From contig JAJEEO010000015.1 of NCBI GenBank assembly GCA_022820925.1, forward strand, positions 1-64,000: a DNA stretch of 64,000 bases, written 5' to 3'. Below the pieces are notes generated by a model that saw only the letters and a list, made by a program, of their open reading frames with translations, had not been told where the DNA came from and did not search any database. The translations under genes were made by a program, and so were the position numbers. This document shows positions 1-11,156 of this stretch, in pieces. This DNA comes from Acidimicrobiia bacterium. Lineage in GTDB: Bacteria; Actinomycetota; Acidimicrobiia; Acidimicrobiales; Poriferisodalaceae. The first letter of the stretch is position 1; every line of letters starts with the position of its first letter.

Positions 1-866
1 AGGCAATCGGGATCATGCGCGAGGTAGTCGCCCAGTGCGAGCGGCCGGTCATGCTGTACTCGATCGGCAAGGACTCCTCGGTGCTGCTGCACCTGGCCCG
101 CAAGGCGTTCTTCCCCGGCAGGATCCCGTTCCCGCTGCTGCACGTGGACACGACGTGGAAGTTCCGCGAGATGATCGTCTTCCGCCAGCGGATGGCCGAC
201 GAGATCGGCTTCGAGCTGATCGTGCACACCAACGCCGACGGCGTCGCACAGGGCATCAACCCCTTCGACCACGGGTCGAAGAACTACACCGACATCATGA
301 AGACCCAGGCGCTCCGCCAGGCGCTCGACGCTGGCCGGTTCGATGCGGCATTCGGCGGCGCCCGGCGCGACGAGGAGAAGTCGCGGTCCAAGGAGCGGGT
401 GTTCAGCTTCCGCGATGCCCATCATCGCTGGGACCCGAAGAACCAGCGGCCCGAGCTGTGGAATCTCTACAACGGCCGGGTCAATCAGGGCGAGTCGATC
501 CGGGTGTTCCCCATGAGCAACTGGACCGAGCTCGACGTGTGGCAGTACATCCACCTCGAGCAGATCCCGATCGTGCCGCTGTACTTCGCGGCCGAACGGC
601 CGGTTGTGGAGCGTGATGGCGTGCTGATCATGGTGGATGACGACCGGTTCGTTTTCGACGAGGGCGAAGTGGCCGAGCAGCGTCTGGTGCGGTTCCGCAC
701 GCTGGGCTGCTATCCGCTGTCGGGTGCCATCGAGTCCTCGGCCACCACGCTGCCGGAGATCATCGGCGAGATGCTGGTGGCCACCCGTTCCGAGCGGGAG
801 GGCCGGGTGATCGACTTCGACCAGTCGGGCTCCATGGAGCAGAAGAAGCGCGAGGGGTACTTCTGA
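1..866 (+). CDS. cysD: Sulfate adenylyltransferase subunit 2 (5' truncated by window edge)
   Basis: Translation [31 protein letters not shown]...; PP-loop SIGKDSS; reading frame is open to base 1, so the listed ATG at 15 is probably internal. Confidence 0.95.
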   Translation, partial: AIGIMREVVAQCERPVMLYSIGKDSSVLLHLARKAFFPGRIPFPLLHVDTTWKFREMIVFRQRMADEIGFELIVHTNADGVAQGINPFDHGSKNYTDIMKTQALRQALDAGRFDAAFGGARRDEEKSRSKERVFSFRDAHHRWDPKNQRPELWNLYNGRVNQGESIRVFPMSNWTELDVWQYIHLEQIPIVPLYFAAERPVVERDGVLIMVDDDRFVFDEGEVAEQRLVRFRTLGCYPLSGAIESSATTLPEIIGEMLVATRSEREGRVIDFDQSGSMEQKKREGYF

Positions 867-2809
867 TGGCCGCTGAGCTGCCCGCTCGTGACGGCCTCGA
901 CGTGTCGGATGTCGAGGCGTACCTGGCCTCGCATCGACAGAAGGACCTGCTGCGCCTGCTGACCTGCGGCAGCGTCGACGACGGCAAGTCGACGCTGATC
1001 GGGCGGCTGCTGCACGACTCGCAGCTGATCTACGAGGACGTGCTCGCCAGCCTCGAAGCAGACTCGGCGGCCCACGGATCGGCGGGCGAGGGGGTCGACC
1101 TGGCGCTGCTCATGGACGGCCTGCGTGCCGAGCGCGAGCAGGGCATCACCATCGATGTGGCCTACCGCTACTTCTCCACGGCCCGCCGCACGTTCATCAT
1201 CGCCGACACGCCGGGGCACCCCCAGTACACCCGCAACATGGCGACGGGTGCGTCGACCTGCGATCTGGCGGTCATCCTGATCGACGCCCGCCACGGCGTG
1301 CTGGCACAGACCAAGCGCCACAGCTACATCGCCAGCCTGCTGGGCATCCGTCGGGTCGTCGTGGCGGTCAACAAGATGGATCTCGTCGGCTGGTCACAGG
1401 ATCGGTTCACCGAGATCTGCGAGGACTATCGCTCGTTCGCCAAGCCGCTCGGGTTCGGCGAGCCGTGCTTCCTGCCGATGTCCGCGCTGGCAGGCGACAA
1501 CGTCGTCGACGCCGGCGACAACCTGGGGTGGTTCGACGGTCCGCCACTGCTGGAGCACCTCGAGACGGTGGACATCGATGTCGGCGTCGACCTAGAGCAT
1601 TTCCGCATGCCGGTGCAGCTGGTCTCCCGGCCCGATGCGGACTTCCGCGGGTACGCGGGAACGATCGCGTCAGGAATCCTCCGGCCCGGTGACGAGGTGG
1701 TGGCACTGCCGTCGGGGCTCAGCTCGACGGTGGAGCGGATTGCGACCTTCGACGGCGACCTCGACGTAGCGGGGCCGGGGCGGGCGGTCACGGTGACGCT
1801 CGCCGACGACATTGACGTCAGCCGGGGCGACCTCCTGGTGACCCCGGGAGGCGAGCCGCAGCGAGCGCACGACCTCGACGCCATGGTGGTGTGGATGTCC
1901 GAAACCGGCGCCGAGCCCGGCAGCTCGTACCTGCTGCAGACGGCCAACACGGTTTCCAATTGCGCCATCCGGAGCCTCCGGTACCGGATCGACATCAATA
2001 CCGGCGCACACGAGCAGGCGCCGGGGCTCGGGCTGAACGACATCGGTCACTGTGTCATCACGTCAGACCGGGAGCTCGCGTTCGACCCCTACAGCGCCAA
2101 CCGGGCGACTGGATCGTTCGTGCTCGTCGACCGGCTCACCAACGCGACGGTGGCAGCAGGAATGATCATTGGAGCGGCGTCTGCGTGGGACCGCACGCCT
2201 GATGCGGCACTGGTTCGCCAGCGCTCGGAGATCAGCGATGCGGAACGGGCCATCCGTTTCGGCCAGCAGCCGTGCACCATCCTGCTGACGGGGCTCACGG
2301 CGGCCGGCAAGTCCACGCTTGCCACGGCGCTTGAGCGGGAGCTGTTCGACCGGGGCAAGGTGTCGATCCGTCTCGACGGCGAGAACGTTCGCATGGGCAT
2401 CTCCCGTGACCTGGGATTCAGCACCCAGGAACGCTCGGAGAACCTGCGACGGGTGTCGGAGGTGGCACGGCTTGTGAACGGCCAGGGACTGATTGCGATC
2501 GCTGCAATGGTGGCCCCCGACGGTGACGTGCGGCAGCGTGCCCGTGACCTCGTGGGTGCCGATCGCTACGTCGAGGTTTTCGTGGACACGCCCATCGAGG
2601 TCTGCCGCGAGCGTGACCCACACGGCCTCTATGCCATGGCCGACAGCGGCGAGATCCCCAGCTTCCCCGGTGTCTCCGCCGATTTCGACCGACCGACTGA
2701 GGCTGACCTGCGCGTCGACACCTCGACCCAAGACGTCGACGAGTGCATCGACGCCATCGTGCGCATGCTGACAGAGCGCGGTTTTCTGCGCGGCCCGAGC
2801 ACGCCATGA
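866..2809 (+). CDS. cysNC: Sulfate adenylyltransferase subunit 1 / adenylylsulfate kinase fusion
   Basis: GTPase motifs ([31 protein letters not shown]) plus C-terminal APS kinase P-loop GLTAAGKST; overlaps cysD stop. Confidence 0.95.
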   Translation: MAAELPARDGLDVSDVEAYLASHRQKDLLRLLTCGSVDDGKSTLIGRLLHDSQLIYEDVLASLEADSAAHGSAGEGVDLALLMDGLRAEREQGITIDVAYRYFSTARRTFIIADTPGHPQYTRNMATGASTCDLAVILIDARHGVLAQTKRHSYIASLLGIRRVVVAVNKMDLVGWSQDRFTEICEDYRSFAKPLGFGEPCFLPMSALAGDNVVDAGDNLGWFDGPPLLEHLETVDIDVGVDLEHFRMPVQLVSRPDADFRGYAGTIASGILRPGDEVVALPSGLSSTVERIATFDGDLDVAGPGRAVTVTLADDIDVSRGDLLVTPGGEPQRAHDLDAMVVWMSETGAEPGSSYLLQTANTVSNCAIRSLRYRIDINTGAHEQAPGLGLNDIGHCVITSDRELAFDPYSANRATGSFVLVDRLTNATVAAGMIIGAASAWDRTPDAALVRQRSEISDAERAIRFGQQPCTILLTGLTAAGKSTLATALERELFDRGKVSIRLDGENVRMGISRDLGFSTQERSENLRRVSEVARLVNGQGLIAIAAMVAPDGDVRQRARDLVGADRYVEVFVDTPIEVCRERDPHGLYAMADSGEIPSFPGVSADFDRPTEADLRVDTSTQDVDECIDAIVRMLTERGFLRGPSTP

Positions 2810-3429
2810 GTGCGGGTGCCGGGAGCGAACCGGTCTCGCGCAACATCGTGCGCGCCGAAGGACAGGTCACCGGCGCCGACCGTGAGGCACACTTCGGCCA
2901 CCGTGCAGTGACGGTGTGGTTCACCGGGCTGTCCGGCAGCGGGAAGTCCACCCTCGCATTCGCCCTGGAAGCAGCGCTGCTGGAACGCGGCGTTGCCGCC
3001 TACGTACTCGACGGCGACAACGTGCGCTTCGGGCTCAACCGCGACCTCGGCTTCTCGCCCGAAGACCGCACGGAGAACATCCGCCGCATCGGCGAGGTGT
3101 GCCGCCTGTTCCAAGACGCCGGCGTCGTCGTACTGACGGCGTTCATCTCGCCATACGTGGCCGACCGCGAGCAAGTACGTGCCATCCACCCCGAAGGCGC
3201 CTTCATCGAGGTGTTCGTCGACACCCCGCTCGAAGTCTGCGAGACCCGCGACCCCAAGGGCCTCTACGTCAAGGCTCGCGCCGGCGAGATCCCCGACTTC
3301 AGCGGCATCTCCGCCCCCTACGAACCGCCGCCATCACCCGAGATCACCATCGACACCACCCAACCCCTACACGACTGCATAACCCAACTCCTCGCCACAC
3401 TCCCTCTGTCGGAACCAGGGAGCGGTTAG
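2806..3429 (+). CDS. cysC: Adenylylsulfate kinase (second, stand-alone copy)
   Basis: [45 protein letters not shown] overlap with cysNC stop. Confidence 0.93.
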   Translation: MSAGAGSEPVSRNIVRAEGQVTGADREAHFGHRAVTVWFTGLSGSGKSTLAFALEAALLERGVAAYVLDGDNVRFGLNRDLGFSPEDRTENIRRIGEVCRLFQDAGVVVLTAFISPYVADREQVRAIHPEGAFIEVFVDTPLEVCETRDPKGLYVKARAGEIPDFSGISAPYEPPPSPEITIDTTQPLHDCITQLLATLPLSEPGSG

Positions 3430-4178
3430 TCCCAGGTGCCGAACTGGAAGGCTTCGGTGGGAAAGGCTTGCCAGTGCTGCCAGACCTGAGGGTCGCCGTC
3501 GGTGATCTCGACACCGACGTGGGGGCGGCCCCAGAGTGCGAGGAGCACTTGGATTGGCGGGCCTTCGATCGCCGCCGATGCAGGCGACTCGGACTCGGGC
3601 AGAGGCTCGATGGACACGCTGCCGACTTCGCCGCTGGCATCGACGAGCCGGGCGGCGAGCCCGCCGGGATCACGCTCGAGGACGCGGCGCATCGCTTGGA
3701 GGAAGAACTGGCAGGTGTAGTCGGCGGCGTCGAGTGCTTGTGCCGGCGTCATGGAGTGCTCATGGCTCAGGGCTGCCTCGACGTCAAGGCGGTGCATGCC
3801 GAGCTCAGAAGCAGCATGCCAGGCCCACAACCGCGGATTGCCCTCGCCGCCGGTCATCGAGAAATAGCAGCGCCGGTCGAGGTCGTGGGTGAGCTGATCG
3901 ATGGCTGAGTGGGCCCATGCTGCGAGTTCTGCCGTAGAGGTTCCGGCCGGCTTGCGGCCGGCGCGCTCGTAACCCCGTGCTCGGGACTCGGGGTCGTTGG
4001 GCGTCGAGGTGATCATCTCTTCCCACGCGATCCCGACTCGGCCGATGTGCGACGCCGCGTTGTGCACCGTCCAGCCAGGACAGTTCAAGACCGGCACCGC
4101 TTGTTCCTCGTCGCTGCGGCCGCAGATGTAGTCGATGGCGGACCGCGCCGCGGCGATTCGCTCCGAATGATCAAGCAT
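3426..4178 (-). CDS. Maleylpyruvate isomerase N-terminal (mycothiol-dependent, DinB-like) family protein
   Basis: [24 protein letters not shown], typical MDMPI N-terminal segment. Confidence 0.75.
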   Translation of the reverse strand: MLDHSERIAAARSAIDYICGRSDEEQAVPVLNCPGWTVHNAASHIGRVGIAWEEMITSTPNDPESRARGYERAGRKPAGTSTAELAAWAHSAIDQLTHDLDRRCYFSMTGGEGNPRLWAWHAASELGMHRLDVEAALSHEHSMTPAQALDAADYTCQFFLQAMRRVLERDPGGLAARLVDASGEVGSVSIEPLPESESPASAAIEGPPIQVLLALWGRPHVGVEITDGDPQVWQHWQAFPTEAFQFGTWD

Positions 4179-5073
4179 CGTCCAATCCCAACGTTCGCAT
4201 GCGTTCCTCGTAATCGGCCCAGCCCACCAATCCCCGGGCTTCGTCGAAGCTGACCCGGTACTCCCCCGCTTCGCCTCTGGCCGCCAGTTGGCTGGCCGAT
4301 TCCTGCATCGCGGCGATGCCGCTGAGCAGCAGCGTCACCGGATAGATCACGAGCGAGTAGCCCATCTCGCCCAGCGAGCCGGGATCCAGCCACGGTGTTT
4401 GGCCGTCCTCCACCAAGTTCGCTGTCTTGTGGCCCGGCACCTCTGCGCAGTAGCGCTCCATCTGCTCGACGGTTTCCGGCGCCTCGAGGAACGTGACGTC
4501 GGCGCCGGCGTCTGCAAACGCAGCGGCACGCCAGAGCGCTTCGTCAAAGCCATCGGTCGCACAGGCGTCGGTGCGGGCCATGATCAAGATGTCGAGGCTG
4601 TGTTCCTGCCGGACCCGGACACACGCCTGGATGCGCTGGATCGCCTCGTTGCGGTCCACCACTTCCTTGCCCATCGTGTGACCGCAGCGCTTCGGCCACA
4701 CCTGGTCCTCGATCATCACGCAGGCAAGCCCCGCTTGCGCGCAGCCCAGCAGCGTTCGCTCCGCGTTGACGGGATTGCCGTAACCCGTATCGGCATCGCC
4801 GATGATCGGAAGCGACGTCGCAGCGCACACGCTGCGGGCCTGATCGATCATCTCGCCGTAGCTGAGCAGGCCCACATCAGGCAGTCCGAGCCTGGCAGCA
4901 GCGACCGAGAATCCTCCGAGGAAGCCGGCCCCGAACCCTGCCGCTTCCACCAGTCGTGCCGACAGTCCGTCGAAACACCCCGGTGCCTGCACGACCGAAC
5001 CGGACTCCGACGCCGAGTGAAGCAGCGCCTGCAGTCCCTGCGCACCGCGGCCATGATTCGGGAACAGCGACAC
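4171..5073 (-). CDS. Isocitrate lyase/PEP mutase family protein
   Basis: GCFDGLSARLVEAAGFGAGFLGGFSVAAARLGLPDVG, GDADTGYGN, MIEDQVWPKRCGH. Confidence 0.88.
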   Translation of the reverse strand: MSLFPNHGRGAQGLQALLHSASESGSVVQAPGCFDGLSARLVEAAGFGAGFLGGFSVAAARLGLPDVGLLSYGEMIDQARSVCAATSLPIIGDADTGYGNPVNAERTLLGCAQAGLACVMIEDQVWPKRCGHTMGKEVVDRNEAIQRIQACVRVRQEHSLDILIMARTDACATDGFDEALWRAAAFADAGADVTFLEAPETVEQMERYCAEVPGHKTANLVEDGQTPWLDPGSLGEMGYSLVIYPVTLLLSGIAAMQESASQLAARGEAGEYRVSFDEARGLVGWADYEERMRTLGLDDA

Positions 5074-5277
5074 TGGGGACCAGCTCCTTCCGATGAGCGG
5101 CGCGGATATGCCCGCCGCAGTCTGTCAGGCTTGCGGGCGATGACGAAGTGGTCGGGCGGCCACGCCGTGGCGACTCTGCAATCGCTCCCGGCTACGGTGA
5201 CCGGCGTCGATCGGGCGAGCGGTCAAGAAGTGCTCCGGTCGACCTCGCAGGGTTGAGACGAACCGCTGGGGCACTAC

Positions 5278-6456
5278 ATGGCCAACTCCCCGATGAGCTC
5301 TGCGGCGCTGATCGATGCTGCGAACGAGCTCGCTCCGTTGCTGCGCGAGACCGCCCGCGAGGCGGAACTGGCCCGACGCCCGCTCGACCGGGTGATCGAC
5401 GCAGTCCGAGACAGCGGACTCTTCGCACTCATGGTTCCCAGGGCGTACGGCGGCCACGAAGCCGACCTCGACACCTATTTCGAGGTCACCCTGACGCTGT
5501 CTCGCGCCGACGCCTCGATGGGTTGGCTGATCTCGTTCTACATCGAGCACAACTTCTGGATGTGCGGCTATCCGGAGAGCTTCCAGAAGGAAGTCTTCGC
5601 CGAGCGCCAGTTCATCCTGGCCCCCGCCACGCTGAACGCAGGGGGCGGCAGGGCGACCCCCACCGAGGGCGGCTACCGGCTCGACGGTCAGTGGCAATGG
5701 GGAACCGGCATCGTCCATGCCGACTGGGTGCTGGTGGGCGCGATGGTCGACGAAGGCGGTGGGCGGGTGCTGCCGAACTTCTTCGCGGTGCCGCCCGAGG
5801 ACGTCGAGCCAGTCGACACCTGGTACGTGATGGGCCTGTGCGGCACCGGTTCGTGGGACATCCGCGTCGACGACGTCTTCGTGCCCGCCGATCGGGTCGT
5901 CTCGATGGTCGGACTGATGAACGCAGCCGGCGAGTCCACCCGGGTTCACGCAGGCGAGCTGTACCGCACGCCGCTGATTCCCGTGCTCGGCTTCGCTGCG
6001 GGGCTGCCCATGCTCGGCGCGGCCCAGATGGCGCTGGAGGAATACCGCTCCCAGACCAAGGCCAAGATCGCTGCGAAGCAGACCGCGATCGGCGGGCCCG
6101 AACGCGACCAGGGCAAGCCGGCGGTCGCCGCGAGGGCAGCGCTGTCGATCGACGCGGCCGAGCTCATGTTCCGCGACGTGCTCGCCGACGTGATGACCCA
6201 GCGCAACAGCGCATCCTTCGAGACCCGCAGCATCTGGCTGTCGCGACTGACCCACGCCGTCCATATGTGCCGTGACGCCGTGCGGGACATCTGCTCGGTC
6301 ACCGGCGCCGGCGGCAGCCGGCTGGACAACCCCATCCAGCGGGCGTTACGCGACATCTCGACCGGTTCCAACCACCTCATCTTCGACCGCGAGGTCCGCT
6401 ACGCCGACTACGGGCGCCTCTTGCTCGACCAGCCCACCAGCAGATTCCTGGTGTGA
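5278..6456 (+). CDS. Acyl-CoA dehydrogenase-like flavin-dependent oxidoreductase
   Basis: MVPRAYGGHEADLDTYFEVTLTLSRADASMGWLISFYIEHN; group D-like ACAD architecture. Confidence 0.82.
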   Translation: MANSPMSSAALIDAANELAPLLRETAREAELARRPLDRVIDAVRDSGLFALMVPRAYGGHEADLDTYFEVTLTLSRADASMGWLISFYIEHNFWMCGYPESFQKEVFAERQFILAPATLNAGGGRATPTEGGYRLDGQWQWGTGIVHADWVLVGAMVDEGGGRVLPNFFAVPPEDVEPVDTWYVMGLCGTGSWDIRVDDVFVPADRVVSMVGLMNAAGESTRVHAGELYRTPLIPVLGFAAGLPMLGAAQMALEEYRSQTKAKIAAKQTAIGGPERDQGKPAVAARAALSIDAAELMFRDVLADVMTQRNSASFETRSIWLSRLTHAVHMCRDAVRDICSVTGAGGSRLDNPIQRALRDISTGSNHLIFDREVRYADYGRLLLDQPTSRFLV

Positions 6457-6581
6457 GCCACCCGTCGGCCGCCCGGGGCCACGGGCGCCACTGCTGACCG
6501 CTCGGCCACGCATGGACAGTGCCCGGCGCGGTCTGTCAGGCTTGCGCCGACGGGAGCACGAGCGACCGAGGGGGACATTCC

Positions 6582-6998
6582 ATGTCGAACATCAACGACG
6601 TAGCCGCAGCGTTCTTCGATGCGTGCGAGACCGGCCAGGGCTGGGACGCCTGCGCCCAGTACTGCGCCGACGACGCAACGTTCGCTGCGCAGTCCGAGGC
6701 CATCGGCGATCTGACCGATCTCCGCTCGTACGCCGAGTGGATGAAGGGCACCTTGATGATCCTGCCCGACGCCACCTACGACCTGAAGTCGTGGGCCGTC
6801 GACAGCGAGCGCAGCAGCGTCCTGGCCTATGCCGTGTTCAACGGCACCCACACCGGCGAGGGCGGACCGGTGCCTCCGACTGGCAAGTCGGTCAGCTCGG
6901 ACTACGTGTACGACATGCGCTTCGAGGGCGACAAGATTTCCCACATGACCAAGATCTGGCACTCGGGCATCGCACTGCAGCAGCTCGGCTGGGCCTGA
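6582..6998 (+). CDS. SnoaL-like / NTF2-fold protein
   Basis: MSNINDVAAAFFDACETGQGWDACAQYCADDATF. Confidence 0.7.
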   Translation: MSNINDVAAAFFDACETGQGWDACAQYCADDATFAAQSEAIGDLTDLRSYAEWMKGTLMILPDATYDLKSWAVDSERSSVLAYAVFNGTHTGEGGPVPPTGKSVSSDYVYDMRFEGDKISHMTKIWHSGIALQQLGWA

Positions 6999-7087
6999 GC
7001 CCCGCCGGGCGACACAGCCGCCGCCTACAGGAACAGCTAGAGCATGGGAAGGTGCGCAGCACCGAGGGTCGTTGACGAGGAGACGCC

Positions 7088-7891
7088 GTGCCGGAAACCA
7101 GTTCGCCTTCGGGAAAGCTGATCGTCGAGAGGGACGGCCCGGTCACGACCGTGATCCTCAACCGTCCCGAGGTGCACAACGCCCTCGACCGGGAGATGTC
7201 CCAGGAGCTGAACGACGCTGTCCGTGAGATCAACGTAGACCGGGAGTGCCGGGTGATGGTGCTCACCGGTGCGGGCCACACGTTCTGCGCCGGCGACGAC
7301 ATCAAGGAGTTCAACGACTGGACGCCCGAGGACCCCCTCTGGCAGGCACGGCTCTACCAGGAGACGGTCTCGCTGATGGAGGACCTGATCCCGGTCACCG
7401 TCGCCGTCGTCGACGGGGTGTGCACCGGCGGCGGTCTCGAGCTGACCTTGGCTGCAGATTTCGTGCTGGCGACGCCGCGTTCTCGGTGGGGCATGCCGGA
7501 GATCAACTGGGACATCACCCCGGGATGGGGCGGCACCAGCAAGCTGGCCAAGCATGTGGGTCGTCGCAGGGCCAAGGAATGGAATCTGCTCGGCACGCTG
7601 TTCAGCGCCGAGAAGGCCGAGCGTCACAACCTGGTCAACCGACTCGTCGAGCCTGACGACATGGACGCGGAGCTGGACCGGCTGATCGAGATCATCCTGA
7701 GCAAGCACCCCCAGGCGATGCAGGTGACGAAGTACTTCGTCGACAGGGGTGCCGACCTCGACTACCAGAACGTGATGGCCTTCGAGGGAGCGCCGCAACT
7801 CGTGCCCTTCGGGGAGGGCACCCGAGCCTTCGTCGAGCGCGACAGCCGCAACGACCGCCGCCGGCTACTCAACGACTTCTGGTTCGACTGA
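7088..7891 (+). CDS. Enoyl-CoA hydratase/isomerase family protein
   Basis: NRPEVHNALDREM, GAGHTFCAGDDIKEF, GVCTGGGLELTLAADF. Confidence 0.93.
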   Translation: MPETSSPSGKLIVERDGPVTTVILNRPEVHNALDREMSQELNDAVREINVDRECRVMVLTGAGHTFCAGDDIKEFNDWTPEDPLWQARLYQETVSLMEDLIPVTVAVVDGVCTGGGLELTLAADFVLATPRSRWGMPEINWDITPGWGGTSKLAKHVGRRRAKEWNLLGTLFSAEKAERHNLVNRLVEPDDMDAELDRLIEIILSKHPQAMQVTKYFVDRGADLDYQNVMAFEGAPQLVPFGEGTRAFVERDSRNDRRRLLNDFWFD

Positions 7892-7955
7892 ACCGAGGCG
7901 AGCGAACCCAGCAGCAGCCTCGGCCGCGGTTGCCGATTCGGCGGATACTGAAGGT

Positions 7956-9194
7956 TCAGTGGCGGTGGCGGTGGTCGCCGTGGGAGTGGTCGTAGCGGTC
8001 GTGGTGCTGGCGCAGCAGGTCGGCCCCGTAGTCGCCGCCGTTGGGCGTGCGGACCAGCGTGTGGACGTGGTTGCGTGAGGGCACCAGGTTGTCGAACACC
8101 ACGCCCGGATGGTGGTCGAATTCGATCAGCACCACGGGGTTCTGCACCCGGTAGTAGAAGGGCCCGTCGTCGCCGGTCGCGCCCATCCATGAGAACCAAG
8201 TCTCGTCGAGGTGGTGAGCGACCTCGTCCATCCTGACCTGTGCGTGGCCGTCACGGGTCCATCCGACGTAGGTCGCCATGAGATTGAGCAGGATGCGCCG
8301 CTGGGCGTCGGACAGGTCGGTCGCTGCGACGCCCTCATTGGGAATGACGGCGTTGTCGAGGAAGGCGCCGCCCTGCATGCGGCCGTCGAATGGGTGCTGC
8401 AGCTCCGGCGGCAGGTCGTCGGGGTGGATCGAGGGCCGGAGGATGGCGCGGCCCTGCTGTTCGGCGTCGAGCGAGCGGATCAAGTCGAGCCCCGATCGTT
8501 CCTCGGCGGTGAAGACCTGGGTACCGGCATAAGGGCCGTCGTGGACATGGCAGGGCTCGGCTCCCATGAACGTCGGCGTCATCACCAGCTGATCGCCGAC
8601 GACTGCGCAGTTGACCACCAGGTGATGACCGTCGAGCTGCCAGCCCCAGGGCTCGTCGGGCCCGGGCTCGCCGAAGACGGTCACGAAGTACGGCCACTCC
8701 CCGTACTCGTCGGGGCTGCCGGAGATCTCGGCGATCAGCTCGTTCAGCCGCATGATGTCGCGCGCCTGGCCGTAGCCCCGGGCCGACAGCGTCTCCCGCA
8801 ACAGGTCGAGACCGAGCCGGCGACCGGCCGTGCCGAGCTCTTCGAGCATCACCCCGTGGCGGAAGAAATTCATGTGCACGTTGATCCAGGTGCGCCAGTC
8901 GTCGCTGTCGATGGGCTGGTGGGCGCGCTGGCGCTGCTCGCTCGTCAAGGCGCCGAGGAATGCCTGGGCGGCCTCGACGAGAGGCGCTGTGGACACGCCG
9001 GTCCGCGCGAGACCGAACAGGCCTTGGCGGACCGCGCCGTCGACCGTCACGCCCGTGAACGGCTCGTGGCCGTGCGCGATCCGCTCATCGACGAATGGCA
9101 CGAGCGGCGGAGCGATGTCGGTGACGCGTGAGCGTGCACTCATCGGAGGCATGTGACGCACCCCGAATTCGGTCCAGTGGCTCATGGATGCCAT
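7956..9194 (-). CDS. DUF3500 family protein
   Basis: GWQLDGHHLVVNCAVVGDQLVMTPTFMGAEP and HVHTLVRTPNGGDYG. Confidence 0.75.
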   Translation of the reverse strand: MASMSHWTEFGVRHMPPMSARSRVTDIAPPLVPFVDERIAHGHEPFTGVTVDGAVRQGLFGLARTGVSTAPLVEAAQAFLGALTSEQRQRAHQPIDSDDWRTWINVHMNFFRHGVMLEELGTAGRRLGLDLLRETLSARGYGQARDIMRLNELIAEISGSPDEYGEWPYFVTVFGEPGPDEPWGWQLDGHHLVVNCAVVGDQLVMTPTFMGAEPCHVHDGPYAGTQVFTAEERSGLDLIRSLDAEQQGRAILRPSIHPDDLPPELQHPFDGRMQGGAFLDNAVIPNEGVAATDLSDAQRRILLNLMATYVGWTRDGHAQVRMDEVAHHLDETWFSWMGATGDDGPFYYRVQNPVVLIEFDHHPGVVFDNLVPSRNHVHTLVRTPNGGDYGADLLRQHHDRYDHSHGDHRHRH

Positions 9195-9326
9195 CCTTTC
9201 AGGGCCAAGACGCCGGTGCGTTCAACCGCACTCGCATCGGTCAGCGGCGGCGAGCGTCGTGCGCTTCACTGAGGGGGCTCGCTTCGCACGACCCGTGCGA
9301 CTGCCCTGAACCGACAGCGAGGTGCC

Positions 9327-9740
9327 ATGCCTGCAATGCAGCCGACTGCCGACCAGTTCCGCGCCTTCCGCGATGACCCCCACGACGGGCCCATCGCGCA
9401 GGTCAACCTGCTGAAGTTCCGGGTCAAGGCCGCCTACGGGCCCGATGAGCCCGAGCACGCCAACGACGAGTCCGGCGTCGCCGCCTACCAGCGTTACGTC
9501 GATGCCTTCCGGGCCGCCGCAGCCGAGGTCGGCGGGAGCTGCCTGCTCTACGGCCACGCCGAGCGCTATTTCATCGGCCAGGGCGACTGGGACGCCGTGC
9601 TGATCATGCACTTCCCCAACCGGGCTGCGTTCATCGCGACCCTGAACCATGCCGACTACGCCGAGATGCACCGCCACCGCGCGGCCGGCCTGCTCTGCCA
9701 AGACCTGCTGACGACACAACCGGCCGTAGCAGCCGCCTAG
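9327..9740 (+). CDS. DUF1330-like dimeric alpha/beta barrel protein
   Basis: QVNLLKFR...YQRYVDAFRAAAAEVGGSCLLYGHAERYFIGQGDWDAVLIMHFPNRAAF. Confidence 0.75.
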   Translation: MPAMQPTADQFRAFRDDPHDGPIAQVNLLKFRVKAAYGPDEPEHANDESGVAAYQRYVDAFRAAAAEVGGSCLLYGHAERYFIGQGDWDAVLIMHFPNRAAFIATLNHADYAEMHRHRAAGLLCQDLLTTQPAVAAA

Positions 9741-9757
9741 CGCGTGCGAGAGCTGAC

Positions 9758-9880
9758 GTGAGTACGACCGCAAAACTCGTGCTAATGGCCCCGCCTGGGG
9801 CGCCGGCTGCAGGCGCCGAAGGCGACGCTGCCGCTGGGCAGCCAGGAATGCCCAGCTGCTGGCGCGGATCCCCTAGCTAA
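9758..9880 (+). pseudogene. Truncated duplicate of the 5' end of the D-2-hydroxyacid dehydrogenase at 15792
   Basis: GTG ORF VSTTAKLVLMAPPGAPAAGAEG... vs MSTTARFVLMAPPGAPAVPS...; 23 nt identical (9785-9807 = 15819-15841); stops after 40 codons. Confidence 0.7.
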
Positions 9881-10995
9881 TCGCTGCCGGGATCGCGGGG
9901 ACGATGGCGTCGTGCGACCGATCCGGCGATGGTGCGCAGCGGCGTCGCCGAGATCTCGACGACGGCACCGACAAGCTGAGCGGGTGCGCGGGCAGCTTCG
10001 ATGAGTCCACGGCCGAGCACCCCGCCAGCGCTGCGGCCGGAAGGTCGGCGCATCCATCCCAGCGCCACGAAGACGCCAAGCGACACGAGCGCGATGAGGG
10101 CCATGATCACGAGGACGACGATCCACCCGTCGTTGCGACCGATAAGCGGCAAATCCACGAAGTTCATGCCGAAGAACCCCGCGACCAGCGACAGCGGCAG
10201 CATGATCGCTGCGTAGATCGTGAGCACTCGGGTGACCTCGGTGGCCTGGCGCGCCTCGGCACCGCGGTACGCGTCCAGGCTCTCCGCCAGTGCGGTTCGG
10301 GCAGCCTCCACGCCCTGTGCGGCGCGTGATGCCGTGTCGAAGACATCGGAGAAGCGCCGTCGTCCGGCTTCGGTCACGACTGGGGATGAGGTGCGGCGCA
10401 GGATGTCGAGGGCTTCGCGCTGGGGGTGCACCGATTTGCGGAGCGCAGCCAGGTCGGCACGAACGGCGGTGATCTCGGCGAGGAACCCGGGAGCCGCCTT
10501 CAACGCAAGCTCGTTCAGCTCCTCGTTGCGATTGTCGAACACGTCGAGCACCGAAGTCAGGCGGCGGGTGGCGACATCGGCCAGCCGTGCCAGCGCTTCA
10601 TCGGGTCCGCCGCTCGCGAGCTCAGGCCGGCGTGAAGCTCCGTTCCACATGGCCTCGATGGAACGCGAGCGCGAGCCGTGGATCGTGACCAGGCAGCGCT
10701 TCGACAGGAAGCTGGCGATTTCGTAGCTCTCGATGCGCTCATCGCTCAGCGCGTGCAGCACGACATGCACTGTTTCGCCGAAGTCGTCGACCTTGGGAAG
10801 ATCGGTATCGGCGATTGCGTCGCGCACTGCCATGGCGTCGAGACCGAATCCGTCGGCGAACTCCAAGATGCGCTCGGTGTCGTCGGGGTCTGCGGTGATG
10901 TCGATCCATGCCCAGCCCTCGTTCGGCATCGCGTGGGGCTGCTCCAAGGGCTGCGCGACATCCTCCACTCCGAATTGGAGCGCCCGCAGGTTCAT
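9877..10995 (-). CDS. corA: CorA family Mg2+/Co2+ transporter
   Basis: C-terminal TM segment with GMN motif: LVAGFFGMNFVDLPLIG. Confidence 0.9.
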   Translation of the reverse strand: MNLRALQFGVEDVAQPLEQPHAMPNEGWAWIDITADPDDTERILEFADGFGLDAMAVRDAIADTDLPKVDDFGETVHVVLHALSDERIESYEIASFLSKRCLVTIHGSRSRSIEAMWNGASRRPELASGGPDEALARLADVATRRLTSVLDVFDNRNEELNELALKAAPGFLAEITAVRADLAALRKSVHPQREALDILRRTSSPVVTEAGRRRFSDVFDTASRAAQGVEAARTALAESLDAYRGAEARQATEVTRVLTIYAAIMLPLSLVAGFFGMNFVDLPLIGRNDGWIVVLVIMALIALVSLGVFVALGWMRRPSGRSAGGVLGRGLIEAARAPAQLVGAVVEISATPLRTIAGSVARRHRPRDPGSD

Positions 10996-11156
10996 GGCTC
11001 AGGCGCTCTCTCGATCACACAATCACTGTGCCACACGAACCTCCCGCCCCTGCTCGAACCGGGCGTCGGACATCACAGATCGCGGGGAAGATGCCATCCC
11101 TGTGCCCGCCCCGGGGCCGCGAAGACCGAAGCACTCACACACCTAAGGTCTCGAAT

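Noticed and set aside
3402-3422. CTCCCT...AGGGAG inverted repeat at the end of cysC
   Set aside because: Short stem, no T-tract and inside coding sequence; not enough for a terminator call.
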